A stretch of 64,000 bases of DNA from Clostridia bacterium (GTDB lineage: Bacteria; Bacillota; Clostridia; Christensenellales; Aristaeellaceae), in NCBI GenBank assembly GCA_017447185.1, contig JAFSOC010000031.1, positions 109,650 through 173,649 of the forward strand. Direction: 5' to 3'. Of the stretch, positions 28,930 to 38,165 are shown piece by piece (position 1 is the stretch's first letter; every line of letters starts with the position of its first letter). A model generated the notes under the pieces. That model made no database searches, was not told the DNA's origin, and saw only the letters and a list, made by a program, of their open reading frames with translations. The translations under genes were made by a program, and so were the position numbers.

Positions 28930-30543
28930 TCATCCCCACAGCTGGGTCAGCGCGGGAACCAGCTGCTTTTTCCTGGACACAAGGCCCGGGATAAACACCT
29001 GGTTGTCTGCTGTTTCCCGAAGTTCCATGGCGTTTCGGATGATTTCCCCGTCGCCGAGGAACAGCAGCTCCGTGCCTTCCCGCAGCACGTCCGTAATCAT
29101 CAGCAGCACCATGTCCGCCTTCCGGTTCCTGCGGATCTTTTCCATCTCCGAAAGCAGCTCGTCCTTCCGGGCGGTCAGGGCGGCGGAATCCATGGTGGTG
29201 ATCTGGCTGATAATCAGGTAATGATCCCCCAGGTTGAATTCCTTCAGGTCCGTTCCGATCAGCGTTTCCGCCGATTTCTCCGACGAACCCGCAGAGAAAA
29301 CTTCCTGTCCCAGCTTGTCCAGGTCCAGCCCGGCGATCCGGGCCAGCCGCTCCGCCATCCGCCGGTCCCGGGGCGTGGTGGTGGGCGATTTGAACATGAC
29401 CGTGTCACTGATGATCGCGGCGGCCATCAGCCCGGCCAGTTTCTCCCCGGGCATCAGTCCCTGCTCCTGGAACATGGTGGCGATGATCGTATTGGTGGAA
29501 CCCACCGGCTCGTTGCGCACAAACACCGGATATCCGGTCTGCACGTCCGCCAGGCGGTGATGGTCAATGACCCCCACCAGTTCCGCCTGGTCCAGCCCGG
29601 CCACGGTCTGGCCCATCTCGTTATGGTCCACCAGCACGATCCGCTTGCGCTGCGGCTGCAGCAGGTGGTACCGGCTGATGGTGCCCACTACCCGGTTCTG
29701 GTCATCCAGGATCGGATAGCTGCGGTAGCGGCTGTTCAGCATGGCCTCCTTCACATCATCCAGGTAATCGTCCAGATGGAAGGTTTTCAGTTCATCCCTG
29801 CGGGCCACGCGCCCCACCGGCGTCGCCAGGTAGAGCCACCTTGCCGCGCGCCACGCGTCCAGCGGGGTGGAAATAATACAGGTTTCCGAGGAGGTCCGCC
29901 GGTACTTCTCCGCCAGGTCGCTCTGGCAGAGGATCACAGCCCGGGCTTTCTTTTCCAGCGCCGTATCCACCACGTCCGGCTGGCTGCCGCACAGGACGAT
30001 GCTGTCGGGTCCGATGTTACGGAGGTAATCGCCGGCGCCGGGCAGGGCGATCATCACCTCGCCGGAAAGCGTTTCGAAGAAATCGTCCTCCCGGTTCAGG
30101 ATATGCCCCTCCAGGGCGGAGAGGACATTCAGGATCGGCGCGTCCTGCACCACGGGGGTCAGGATCGTCTGCATATCTGTCTGCGCGATGGTGCCGCCGG
30201 CCACCAGGCCGTAGAGCGTATCGTCCTCATTGGTGATAGGCAGCATATTCAGGTTTGGATACTCCATCATCAGGTTCCAGGCGTAGCTTACCGGAACCCC
30301 GGGAGCCAGCTTCGGCGGCGTGTCAAATTCCACGTCCCGTATCTGGGTCCGGACGGAGGTGATCTTCATCGGCGGCTGGAAACCGAAACGCTCCAGCAGG
30401 AATTTCGTCTCATCGTTCAGGTGTCCCAGCCGGACAGGAATATAATCGTTCTCGCCCAGCATATTGCACAGCGAAGCGTAGGCGATGGCTGCCACAATGG
30501 AATCCGTATCCGGATTGCGGTGGCCGCAGACAAAGGTTGGCAT
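28930..30543 (-). CDS. ppaC: Manganese-dependent inorganic pyrophosphatase with CBS and DRTGG domains
   Basis: 537 residues from the ATG at 30543 (GGAG site). The N-terminal DHH domain (CGHRNPDTDSIVAA) is followed by a CBS pair split by a DRTGG domain, then DHH motif LVDHNE, the DHHRLAD motif and the DHHA2 domain with SRKKQLVP. This is the large CBS-PPase form (clostridial type), in which AMP and ADP inhibit and ATP or diadenosine polyphosphates activate through the CBS domains. It hydrolyses pyrophosphate in the cytoplasm. galE lies 17 bases upstream in the same direction. Confidence 0.95.
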   Translation of the reverse strand: MPTFVCGHRNPDTDSIVAAIAYASLCNMLGENDYIPVRLGHLNDETKFLLERFGFQPPMKITSVRTQIRDVEFDTPPKLAPGVPVSYAWNLMMEYPNLNMLPITNEDDTLYGLVAGGTIAQTDMQTILTPVVQDAPILNVLSALEGHILNREDDFFETLSGEVMIALPGAGDYLRNIGPDSIVLCGSQPDVVDTALEKKARAVILCQSDLAEKYRRTSSETCIISTPLDAWRAARWLYLATPVGRVARRDELKTFHLDDYLDDVKEAMLNSRYRSYPILDDQNRVVGTISRYHLLQPQRKRIVLVDHNEMGQTVAGLDQAELVGVIDHHRLADVQTGYPVFVRNEPVGSTNTIIATMFQEQGLMPGEKLAGLMAAAIISDTVMFKSPTTTPRDRRMAERLARIAGLDLDKLGQEVFSAGSSEKSAETLIGTDLKEFNLGDHYLIISQITTMDSAALTARKDELLSEMEKIRRNRKADMVLLMITDVLREGTELLFLGDGEIIRNAMELRETADNQVFIPGLVSRKKQLVPALTQLWG

Positions 30544-30560
30544 GCTTGTTTCTCCTCTTC

Positions 30561-31589
30561 TTACGCGTCTTCTCCGGTGCGGTATCCGTCCGGGTTCATG
30601 CTCTGCCACCGCCAGGAATCAGCGCACATTTCCTCAATCCCGAACTGCGCCTCCCAGCCCAGTTCCTCCTTCGCCTTGCCCGGATCGCAGTAGCAGGTGG
30701 CGATATCCCCGGGGCGCCGCGGTTTGATGACATAGGGAATTTCATGTCCGCAGGCCTTGCCGAAGGCCTTCACTATATCCAGCACGCTGTAACCGTGGCC
30801 GGTTCCCAGGTTGTAGATCCGCACTGCGTTTTCCTCGCTGAACTTTTTCAGCGCCTGTACATGTCCCCGGGCCAGGTCCACCACATGGATGTAATCCCGC
30901 ACGCCCGTTCCGTCCGGCGTGTCATAATCGTCGCCGAAGACGCCCAGCTGCGGCAGCTTGCCCACCGCAACCTGCGCCACATAGGGCACCAGGTTGTTCG
31001 GAATGCCCTTGGGATCTTCGCCGATCTTTCCGCTGGGATGAGCGCCGATGGGGTTAAAGTACCGCAGCAGGATGACGCTCCATTCCGAATCGGCCGTATG
31101 CAGGTCGGTCAGGATCTGCTCCAGCATCCACTTGGTCCATCCGTAGGGATTGGTGCAGACGCCCTTGGGGCATTCCTCGGTGATCGGCACGAAGGCCGGA
31201 TCCCCGTACACTGTTGCGGAGGAGCTGAAGATGATCTTCTTCACCCCGAAGGTGCGCATCAGGTCCGTCAGCGTCAGCGTTCCGTACAGGTTGTTGGTAT
31301 AGTATTCAATGGGCTTGGCCACGGATTCTCCCACCGCCTTGTAGCCGGCGAAATGGATCACCGCGTCAAATCTGTGGGCGCGGAAAACCTTTTCCATGGC
31401 AGGACGGTCACACAGGTCCGCCTCGTAAAAGACCGGCGTCTTTCCCGTGATCTCCCCGATCCGGTCCACCGCCTTGCGGCTGGCATTGTACAGGTTGTCC
31501 ACGATCACGACCTCATGGCCGGCCTCCAGCAGTTCCACGCAGGTATGGCTGCCGATGTATCCGGCGCCGCCCGTTACCAGTATTTTCAT
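30561..31589 (-). CDS. galE: UDP-glucose 4-epimerase
   Basis: 342 residues, GGAGGAAG ribosome site. Rossmann NAD motif GGAGYIGSH, the catalytic Ser/Thr region FSSSATVYGDP and YxxxK (YGWTK), plus the C-terminal SRKAVDR-to-CYCDPGKAKEELGW region, give a full-length extended SDR epimerase. It interconverts UDP-glucose and UDP-galactose for sugar use and envelope glycans. It heads the likely galE-ppaC-degV unit. Confidence 0.95.
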   Translation of the reverse strand: MKILVTGGAGYIGSHTCVELLEAGHEVVIVDNLYNASRKAVDRIGEITGKTPVFYEADLCDRPAMEKVFRAHRFDAVIHFAGYKAVGESVAKPIEYYTNNLYGTLTLTDLMRTFGVKKIIFSSSATVYGDPAFVPITEECPKGVCTNPYGWTKWMLEQILTDLHTADSEWSVILLRYFNPIGAHPSGKIGEDPKGIPNNLVPYVAQVAVGKLPQLGVFGDDYDTPDGTGVRDYIHVVDLARGHVQALKKFSEENAVRIYNLGTGHGYSVLDIVKAFGKACGHEIPYVIKPRRPGDIATCYCDPGKAKEELGWEAQFGIEEMCADSWRWQSMNPDGYRTGEDA

Positions 31590-31643
31590 GTGCTTCCTCC
31601 CGTCTTTTTTCTTCAGTCATTTTATCATAAGTCCCGGCCCGTC

Positions 31644-32462
31644 TCAATCGGCCGGAGCCTTCTCCGCCGTTTCCTCCCCGCTGATACTGGGGATCAGCCA
31701 CAGCCATTCCTGGATTTCCCGCCGGGCGAAAACCTCAAACTGAAGTTCCCCGTGCTTCGTTTCCAGTTCCTCATGATAAGCGGAAATGCCGGCCTCCTGC
31801 AGCATGCCCGTAAAGGTGACCACGGTAGCAGGATTCACGGTTTTGTCCCCGCGGGCTGTGAAGGACATAACCTCCTTGCCGGCAAAAGCCTCCACCGCCT
31901 TCAGTACGGGATAATGGACCTTCCCGCCGATGCTCAGGATCCGGGCATACCTTCCCGGGTCCGCCAGGGCCAGGTCCCACACGCCGATGCCGCCGAGGCT
32001 GTATCCGGAAAGGGCGATCCTGGACTCGTCCACCTCGTACTCCTTCACCACTTTCTCAATAATGGGGATCAGGGATTCGAAGACATCCTCCCACTGGTGC
32101 TCCTTGTTGTATCCGCCCGGCAGCTGCGGCACCAGAACCACGGCATCCGGCTTCTCCGCCCTGCCGTCCTCGATCATGATGGGCAGCCCGTCCCGCAGCG
32201 CCTTTCCGCTCAGGCCGAAGGAGCTGTGCAGGTAGATGACCAGCGGGAGCCCGGGCTCCATCTGCTCCGGCGTATAGACCCAGTAGAACATCCGCGGCTT
32301 TCTCCGGTTGCCGCCGTAGGGCTGTTCAAACCGGGTCCACTCCTTATAGGCTTTGTCCTCTTCTTCCTCTCCGGTTTCTTCGGACGCAAAAGCAGCTGTG
32401 CAGAACATCACCACAGCCAGCAGCAGAAGGAGAAAAACCTTTCCCGTTTTCCTTTCCCGCAT
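31644..32462 (-). CDS. Secreted alpha/beta-hydrolase, esterase-like
   Basis: 272 residues. A signal peptide (about 1-27, TAAFASEE) and an acidic linker precede an alpha/beta-hydrolase domain with the oxyanion strand LVIYLHSSFG, the nucleophile elbow GYSLGG and a C-terminal His (ETKHGELQFEVF). It resembles PHB-depolymerase/feruloyl-esterase-like secreted hydrolases, so the substrate may be an acylated polysaccharide. A TATAAT on the minus strand near 32500 is a possible -10; its -35 is weak. The GGAG site lies about 12 bases from the start, rather far. Confidence 0.75.
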   Translation of the reverse strand: MRERKTGKVFLLLLLAVVMFCTAAFASEETGEEEEDKAYKEWTRFEQPYGGNRRKPRMFYWVYTPEQMEPGLPLVIYLHSSFGLSGKALRDGLPIMIEDGRAEKPDAVVLVPQLPGGYNKEHQWEDVFESLIPIIEKVVKEYEVDESRIALSGYSLGGIGVWDLALADPGRYARILSIGGKVHYPVLKAVEAFAGKEVMSFTARGDKTVNPATVVTFTGMLQEAGISAYHEELETKHGELQFEVFARREIQEWLWLIPSISGEETAEKAPAD

Positions 32463-32561
32463 CGTCCGACAAAACTCCTTTCCGGTATTGGATTGATTAT
32501 ATCATATTTCCGCCGTCTTTTGTTCCTTTTTGCCGCTGTTTTTTTGCGGAAATCCTCCGCC

Positions 32562-32591
32562 TTGACACTGCAAATCCCGGCGATATACAAT
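32562..32591 (+). promoter_or_regulatory. Sigma-A promoter of the CHAP gene
   Basis: TTGACA (32562-32567), 18-base spacer, TACAAT (32586-32591). Confidence 0.65.
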
Positions 32592-32633
32592 ACATTGACA
32601 TTGATTCCCCCTATGGAAAGGAAATGGAAAGCC

Positions 32634-33434
32634 ATGAAGAAATCCGTCCGCCTGTCCGCGCTGCTGATGGCGCTGCTGCTCTGCCTGACTGCCTCCGCGC
32701 AGGCCGCCGGGAAATCCAGTGCGACACCCACCCCCGCGCCCCTGGAAATCCAGACAGAAGTGATTGAAGAAATTCCCGAAACCATTCAGAAGCTGCTGGA
32801 CCTGGCCTATAACGAATGGATTGAAACCGACGGGAAAAACCTGAAGACGAAAAACAAATACACCAAATGGCGCAACAACTATGAGTTCGAATGGTGCGGC
32901 GGGTTTGTAACCTGGTGCATGCTGCAGCTGGAAATTCCGCAGCAGGAATGGGCCAAAACCCCGAAGGAGAAAGTCCCCGGCATCGTCCATGTTAAGGAAG
33001 CCGGCGTCGGAAAACTGGTAACCGGCTACACCCGCATGAGCCGCCTGACCCTGATCCCCCAGAAAGGGTTCATCGCCGTCTTCGGCAACGGAAAAAGCTA
33101 TAAGGGAACCGGCGCCACCCCGCTGTACCACGTGGGCCTGGTATACGACGTGCAGGAGCTCTCCGAGGGAAAATACAGGATCACCACTATTGAGGGCAAC
33201 GTGAACGCCCCCGCGGATGAAACCCACAAGAAGTCCCCCCACACCATCCGGATGTATATCCGGGACTACGACATGAACGCAGAACAAAAGAAGAACATCA
33301 CCCTCGTGCCGGAGGAAGAGCGGACCCGGGAGGAAAACACCCTCTTCTCCTACGGCTATACCTACGACAATGAAAACCTTTACCTGAACCTGTTCCTGAT
33401 GCCCTGGATTCCCGGGGAAAGCGCCGCCGAATAA
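32634..33434 (+). CDS. Secreted CHAP-domain cysteine peptidase/amidase-like protein
   Basis: 266 residues from the ATG at 32634; open frame continues upstream for 2 kb antisense to other genes but is not coding. A signal peptide ends near AQAAGK, followed by a Thr/Pro linker (TPTPAP). The CHAP-type core shows the catalytic Cys in EFEWCGGFVTWC and His in LYHVGLVYDV. Such enzymes hydrolyse peptidoglycan amide bonds. No wall-targeting domain is seen. It is a single-gene unit with its own promoter and terminator. Confidence 0.75.
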   Translation: MKKSVRLSALLMALLLCLTASAQAAGKSSATPTPAPLEIQTEVIEEIPETIQKLLDLAYNEWIETDGKNLKTKNKYTKWRNNYEFEWCGGFVTWCMLQLEIPQQEWAKTPKEKVPGIVHVKEAGVGKLVTGYTRMSRLTLIPQKGFIAVFGNGKSYKGTGATPLYHVGLVYDVQELSEGKYRITTIEGNVNAPADETHKKSPHTIRMYIRDYDMNAEQKKNITLVPEEERTREENTLFSYGYTYDNENLYLNLFLMPWIPGESAAE

Positions 33435-33459
33435 GGCACTCCCGCCGGATCTGATGCAG

Positions 33460-33496
33460 CCGGATTTTCCGCAATGGAAAATCCGGTCACTTTTTT
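33460..33496 (+). terminator. Intrinsic terminator of the CHAP gene
   Basis: An 11-bp stem (33460-33470 with 33476-33486) is followed by TCAC and T6. Confidence 0.8.
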
Positions 33497-33534
33497 GTAA
33501 GAAACATTTCATGTCCATATCCTGAAAAACATGA

Positions 33535-33540
33535 TATAAT
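33535..33540 (+). promoter_or_regulatory. -10 box upstream of the ligase-ACP-oxoamine synthase gene
   Basis: A consensus TATAAT lies 70 bases before the start; the -35 position (TGTCCA, 33512-33517) is weak. Confidence 0.5.
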
Positions 33541-33609
33541 GAAGTGATGCGCAGAAGACGCAGCGACGCGCAGGAGAACGCTCAACCCTTTTTTCGGAAG
33601 GAGAGTTTC

Positions 33610-36600
33610 ATGAGCAACATGGACATAATGCAGGTCAGTGCCCGTCTTTCGGCAGACAAACGGCTGTCCACCCTCTTTGAGATCCTGCGGGATTACGGGG
33701 ACGCGCCGGCTGCCCTCTGGCTGAAGGAGGATAAGGAGTTCACCCGTTCCTTCAAAACCATCACCGAGCGGGCGGACGACCTGGCCGCATACCTGACAGA
33801 GAACACGCCGGCAGGCGGATGGATCGCCATCGCCGTGGATACCTGCCATTACTGGCCCACCCTGTTCTGGGGCGTCATCCGTTCCGGCCATAACGCGCTC
33901 CTGCTGGATGCCTCCGCATCCGACACCCTGATCCAGGGCCTGCTGGAGGAAGCCGGCTGCAAAGTCATCATCTCCCGCAAGCCCCGCGGCCTTTCCGGCG
34001 ATATCCGCCAGATTGACTACAAGGCCGTTGTGGAAGCGCCCCGCACCATCGGATTCACCCCGGTCTGGGGTGAATATGTGGCCATGTGCACCAGCGGAAC
34101 CACCGGCCGCAGCCGGATCTTTGCCTATTCCGGCGCAGCCATCTGCGAGCAGGCGCTCATGTCCGTCCAGATTTATAAAGAGAACCGCCGGATCATCCAT
34201 GACGACAACCGCGGCCGCCGTGCCCTGGCCTTCCTGCCCTTCCATCATGTGTTGGGCTTCATGGCCAACGTGATCCTGGTTCCCTTCTGCGGCGCGGCCA
34301 ATGTCTACCTGCCGGACCGGACGCCCAATTCCATCATGAATGTGTGCCGCCATTTCCCGCCCAATCTGCTGATTGTGGTGCCGCTGGTGGGCAATAACCT
34401 GGTCAAGTCCCTGAAGAAAAACGTCAAAAAAGAAAAGCCCTTCAAACGCTGGCTGTTCAGGACCTCCACGGCCCTGTCCCTGGGCGTGCAGTACGCGGCG
34501 CCCTCCTTCGGCCTGCGCCTGGCGCAGAAGCGCCTCTTCGCGGGGATCGATTCCCGCCTGCTGGGCACGGAAGTGGACGTGGTGATCCTCGGCGGCAGCC
34601 ATACCCCCGCCGATACCCTCCGTTTCCTGAACGCCCTGGGTTACTATACGGTCAACGGCTTCGGCATGACTGAAACCGCCATTGACGGTTTTGAAACCTC
34701 CATGAAGCTGCACAAGCGGCTCAACGGCTCCGTCGGTGCATCCCTCGGTTCCGCCGAGTACCGGCTGGCCGGCGAGCCCGGCGCCAAAACCGGTGAACTG
34801 CAGATCCGCGGTGCGGGCATCCATTCCGGCCGCGTTGTGCATGGGGAGATTCTCCCGCCCGATACGTTGGAGGACAACTGGTTCCCCACCGGCGATGTGG
34901 CCCGCATGGACGACAACGGCCGCGTGTTCATCAAGGGCCGCCTGAAGGACGTCATCATCAACGAATCCGGTGAAAATGTCTACCCGGACGACCTGGAAGA
35001 CGCGTTCTCCGCCCTTTCCGGCGTGGATCAGATGTGCGTGGTCGGCTTCCGCCGTACCCGCCGTGACAAGAATGAAGACGTGGTGCTGGTCATGAACGTC
35101 GGCACCAACTATAACGATAAGGAATACCTGAAGTCCCTGGCCGGCAGGGTGGCTGCCATCAACATGCGGCTGCCGCTCCACGCCCACATCGACCGGGCGC
35201 TGGTCACCCCCATGTCCCTGCCCCTGGTCAGCGGCATCAAGGTCAAGCGACTGGAACTCAAGCGCCTCTATGAAGAAAAGGAACTGATCTACCGCGAGCT
35301 GGACCTGAAAGCCCAGAGCGCAGGCGCGGAAGTCGCCGCCCGGGAAAACACCCAGAGCGCCCACGCGAAATCCGCCGTGCAGGATGAGATCCGCCGCAAG
35401 GTCCGCGCCATGTACGCCGAGGCGCTGGACATTCCGGAAAAGGAAATCTCCGATTCCGCCCACTTCATCGAGGATCTGCAGGGCGACAGTCTGCAGGTGC
35501 TCAGCATCGCCCTCAAAGCGGAAGAGGAATGGGGCATCACCATTCCCGCCGAGCAGTACGGCCAGTGCGCCACTGTTGAAAACATGTCCCGCGTGGTTGA
35601 GGACCTGATGAACGGCACCGCGGAAACCGGCAAGCCCAAGGAGCGCGTCCCCGTCCGGCCCATCACCCGGTTTGAGGACACGCCTGAATACAAGCACTTC
35701 CTGGATCGCCAGAAGGCGCTGGTGGGCAGCGGCGATAATCCCTACTTCGTTGCCCATGAATCCCCGCTGCTGGACACCGGCATTGTGGACGGCAAGGAAA
35801 TTCTCGAGTTCGGCAGCTACAACTATGTGGGCATGTCCGGCCGGAAGGAAGTGAAGGAAGCCGCCAAGGCCGCCATCGACAAATACGGCACCAGCGCTTC
35901 CGGCAGCCGCCTGCTGGCCGGTGAAAAGATGATCCACAAGGAACTGGAAAAGGAACTGGCTGACTGGAAACACACGGAAGACGCCATCGTCTGCGTCGGC
36001 GGCCACTCCACCAATGTTACCTTTGTGGGCAACTTCTGCGGAAAGAACGACCTGATCCTGTACGACGCCCTGGCCCACAACTCCATCGAGCAGGGCTGCA
36101 AGCTCAGCGACGCCACCTCCCGTCCCTTCCCCCACAGCGATGTGGCGGCCCTCGAAACCATCCTGAAGAGCCAGCGGGCTTATTTCGAGAAGGTGCTGAT
36201 CGTTATCGAAGGCGCCTACAGCATGGACGGCGACATCGCCCCCGTGCCGGACTTTGTCCGCATCAAGAAGGAGTACGGCTGCTTCCTGATGGTGGATGAG
36301 GCGCACAGTGCCTGCGTCATCGGCGAGCACGGCGGCGGCGTGGATGAGTATTTCGGCCTGGACGGCAATGATATCGATATCAAGTACGGTACCCTTTCCA
36401 AGGGCCTGGGCACCTGCGGCGGCTACCTGGCCGGCAAAAAGTGCCTGATCGATTACCTGCGTTACAACATGCCGGGCTTCGTCTTCTCCGTCGGGATCTC
36501 CCCGGCTCTGGCCGCCGGTTCCCTGGCTGCCATCCGGACCCTGCGGACCCATCCGGAAATCATGGAGCACCTGCGGACCGCCATCCGCTCCTTCACCGAA

Positions 36601-36885
36601 AGCGCCAAGCGCCGCCACCTGGATATCTGCCTGGCGGGTGAAACTGCAGTGCTGCCGGTGCTGGTGGGCAAGGATGAGGACGCCTGGCTCCTGTCCAACG
36701 AACTGAAAAAGCGGGGCGTCAGCGTACCTCCCGCCATGTATCCCGCCGTTCCAAAGGGCAAGGCCCGCCTCCGCTTCTGCGTGATCAGCGAGCACAAGCC
36801 TGAGCAGATTGAAAAAGCGCTGGATATCCTGGAAGCAACCGCCCAGGAATTCGGTATTGAGCTTCCCCGCAGAAACTATGATTAA
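33610..36885 (+). CDS. Three-domain acyl-AMP ligase / acyl carrier protein / alpha-oxoamine synthase
   Basis: 1091 residues from the ATG at 33610 (GGAAGGAG site). Residues about 1-560 are an adenylate-forming ligase (CTSGTTGRSRIF, GFGMTETA, TGDVARMDDNGRVFIKGRLKD). Residues about 575-665 are an acyl carrier domain with phosphopantetheine Ser627 in GDSLQVL. Residues about 690-1085 are a PLP-dependent alpha-oxoamine synthase of the AONS/serine-palmitoyltransferase family (GSYNYVGMSG, VDEAHSACVIGEHGGG, PLP Lys931 in TLSKGLGTCGG). The chain would activate a free fatty acid, load it on the ACP and condense it with an amino acid to a 3-ketoamine with loss of CO2. Product could be a sphinganine-like base, aminoketone signal or pyrrole precursor. 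The genes usually needed to finish biotin are absent, so a biotin role is unlikely. Confidence 0.85.
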   Translation: MSNMDIMQVSARLSADKRLSTLFEILRDYGDAPAALWLKEDKEFTRSFKTITERADDLAAYLTENTPAGGWIAIAVDTCHYWPTLFWGVIRSGHNALLLDASASDTLIQGLLEEAGCKVIISRKPRGLSGDIRQIDYKAVVEAPRTIGFTPVWGEYVAMCTSGTTGRSRIFAYSGAAICEQALMSVQIYKENRRIIHDDNRGRRALAFLPFHHVLGFMANVILVPFCGAANVYLPDRTPNSIMNVCRHFPPNLLIVVPLVGNNLVKSLKKNVKKEKPFKRWLFRTSTALSLGVQYAAPSFGLRLAQKRLFAGIDSRLLGTEVDVVILGGSHTPADTLRFLNALGYYTVNGFGMTETAIDGFETSMKLHKRLNGSVGASLGSAEYRLAGEPGAKTGELQIRGAGIHSGRVVHGEILPPDTLEDNWFPTGDVARMDDNGRVFIKGRLKDVIINESGENVYPDDLEDAFSALSGVDQMCVVGFRRTRRDKNEDVVLVMNVGTNYNDKEYLKSLAGRVAAINMRLPLHAHIDRALVTPMSLPLVSGIKVKRLELKRLYEEKELIYRELDLKAQSAGAEVAARENTQSAHAKSAVQDEIRRKVRAMYAEALDIPEKEISDSAHFIEDLQGDSLQVLSIALKAEEEWGITIPAEQYGQCATVENMSRVVEDLMNGTAETGKPKERVPVRPITRFEDTPEYKHFLDRQKALVGSGDNPYFVAHESPLLDTGIVDGKEILEFGSYNYVGMSGRKEVKEAAKAAIDKYGTSASGSRLLAGEKMIHKELEKELADWKHTEDAIVCVGGHSTNVTFVGNFCGKNDLILYDALAHNSIEQGCKLSDATSRPFPHSDVAALETILKSQRAYFEKVLIVIEGAYSMDGDIAPVPDFVRIKKEYGCFLMVDEAHSACVIGEHGGGVDEYFGLDGNDIDIKYGTLSKGLGTCGGYLAGKKCLIDYLRYNMPGFVFSVGISPALAAGSLAAIRTLRTHPEIMEHLRTAIRSFTESAKRRHLDICLAGETAVLPVLVGKDEDAWLLSNELKKRGVSVPPAMYPAVPKGKARLRFCVISEHKPEQIEKALDILEATAQEFGIELPRRNYD

Positions 36886-36915
36886 TCATCAGAAATCCTG
36901 AAAGGAGCTGTTCTT

Positions 36916-37053
36916 ATGGATACCGGTGTCGTCGTTGCCATTGCCGTCGTTCTCTTCATTGCCATCTTCGCGGTGCTCGTCTGCATTTTCGGCAGCGTTG
37001 CCGGAACGACCAGCGCCATCAAGCACACCAATGATGAGGATACCAACGCGTAA
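36916..37053 (+). CDS. 45-residue single-pass membrane peptide
   Basis: ATG at 36916 is preceded by AAAGGAG and lies 30 bases after the oxoamine-synthase gene. The peptide has one hydrophobic segment (about residues 4-29, DTGVVVAIAVVLFIAIF..) and a short charged tail (KHTNDEDTNA). The strong ribosome site, gene spacing and terminator right behind it support a real gene. I recognise no family. It could anchor the soluble three-domain enzyme to the membrane, in the way small subunits assist eukaryotic serine palmitoyltransferase (analogy only). Confidence 0.65.
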   Translation: MDTGVVVAIAVVLFIAIFAVLVCIFGSVAGTTSAIKHTNDEDTNA

Positions 37054-37069
37054 AACCAGGCAATGCGCC

Positions 37070-37104
37070 AAAAGGGCCTGACCGCACGGTCAGGCCCTTT
37101 TCCT
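37070..37104. terminator. Strong bidirectional terminator
   Basis: Complementary 14-base arms at 37070-37083 and 37088-37101 with a four-base loop and T/A-rich flanks, between the small membrane gene and the convergent leucine-rich-repeat gene. Confidence 0.85.
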
Positions 37105-38151
37105 TTATTCTTCCGGTGTTTTCATTTCGTCAAACGGAATCCACTGCCGGTTTTTCAGGCATTCGGTATAGTGGGCGTAGCGTGGATGATCCCGCCAGCC
37201 GTCCGCCGTGGCATGCTCCGCGGTGAAATTAACGATTGTCTGCGGTTTCGCCTCTGTAAACCGTTCCTTCTCTTCCCTGCTCAGTCCCCGCATTTCCACG
37301 CCCCAGAAGCGTTCCAGCGCAGGCAGGGAATCCAGCGGGGAAAGATCCTTCACCCGGTTGCAGTAGGACAGGTTCAGGTCCAGCAGCTCCGTGCAGTTCG
37401 CCAGGGGGGAAAGATCCGAAATCTGTGTGTTGAAGATTTCCAGGTACTTCAGGTGCTTCAGCGTCCCGATCATTTCGATGTCCTTAACCGGATTGTCCGC
37501 CAGGATCAGCAGCTCCAGGTCCGGGAAAAACCGCAGGAAGTCAAGGGACGTAACCTGGTTATGCCCCAGGTCCAGCGCCTTCAGGCCCGGTGCATAGCGC
37601 AGCAGCTCCAGCTGCTTCGACGTCACCCGGGGCGGGTTGTTCAGCGGGGAATTGAAGGTGGAATAGGCCGTATCCGTGGTGCAGACGTTGCGCCGGCTGT
37701 TCAGCTCGATCTTCCAGATAAACGTGATCTCCGGAAACTCCTCCATCAGCCGGATCATATCGTCGTTGTACATCCGGTGTCCCCCGGAAAAATCCACCTT
37801 CCGGAGATCCGGCATCAGGCGGAACATCTGCTCCGCATCCGCAAGGGATGGACGCCGCCGGATGGCTGTCAGGTCCAGTTCCCGGTCCGTATCCGAAAAG
37901 GTGATTCCCAGCCACTTTGTGGTGAAATGCAGCACCGCGCCTTCCGGCATATGTTCCCTGAGCTGCATAATTTCCTTGGGCTTGAGCGCCAGTTCCCGCA
38001 GTTCCAGCTCTGCCGGCTGGTTTGCGTCGATATACGCCAGCATTTTCCGGAGACTGCTCTGGTCGATTTCCTCCGCGGCCGCGCAGCCCATAGCCAGCAG
38101 CATGAATAGCGCGCAGATCCCCGCGCAGATTCTCCTCCAGCGATTACCCAC
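37105..38151 (-). CDS. Secreted or lipid-anchored leucine-rich-repeat protein
   Basis: 348 residues from the GTG at 38151, which has GAGG six bases upstream and follows the mnmG stop by 14 bases; an ATG at 38211 would overlap mnmG and lacks a ribosome site. A signal sequence ends with LLAMGCAAAEE, where the Cys could be lipidated, although Met at -2 is unusual. After an N-terminal alpha/beta part, about four leucine-rich repeats follow (LKALDLGHNQVTSLDFL, LELLILADNPVKDIEMI, LKYLEIFNTQISDLSPL, LLDLNLSYCNRVKDLSPL), then a C-terminal tail. Such repeats bind proteins at the cell surface. It is the last gene of an operon with mnmG. Confidence 0.8.
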   Translation of the reverse strand: MGNRWRRICAGICALFMLLAMGCAAAEEIDQSSLRKMLAYIDANQPAELELRELALKPKEIMQLREHMPEGAVLHFTTKWLGITFSDTDRELDLTAIRRRPSLADAEQMFRLMPDLRKVDFSGGHRMYNDDMIRLMEEFPEITFIWKIELNSRRNVCTTDTAYSTFNSPLNNPPRVTSKQLELLRYAPGLKALDLGHNQVTSLDFLRFFPDLELLILADNPVKDIEMIGTLKHLKYLEIFNTQISDLSPLANCTELLDLNLSYCNRVKDLSPLDSLPALERFWGVEMRGLSREEKERFTEAKPQTIVNFTAEHATADGWRDHPRYAHYTECLKNRQWIPFDEMKTPEE

Positions 38152-38165
38152 CTGATTCCTCACCC

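Noticed and set aside
30537-32633. A 2.1-kb in-frame extension upstream of the CHAP gene
   Set aside because: It lies antisense to galE and the esterase, and a promoter and signal peptide place the real start at 32634.
33487-36795. A 3.3-kb minus-strand open frame opposite the ligase-ACP-oxoamine synthase
   Set aside because: The plus-strand product has complete catalytic motifs across three domains; the reverse frame has no recognisable motif or start.
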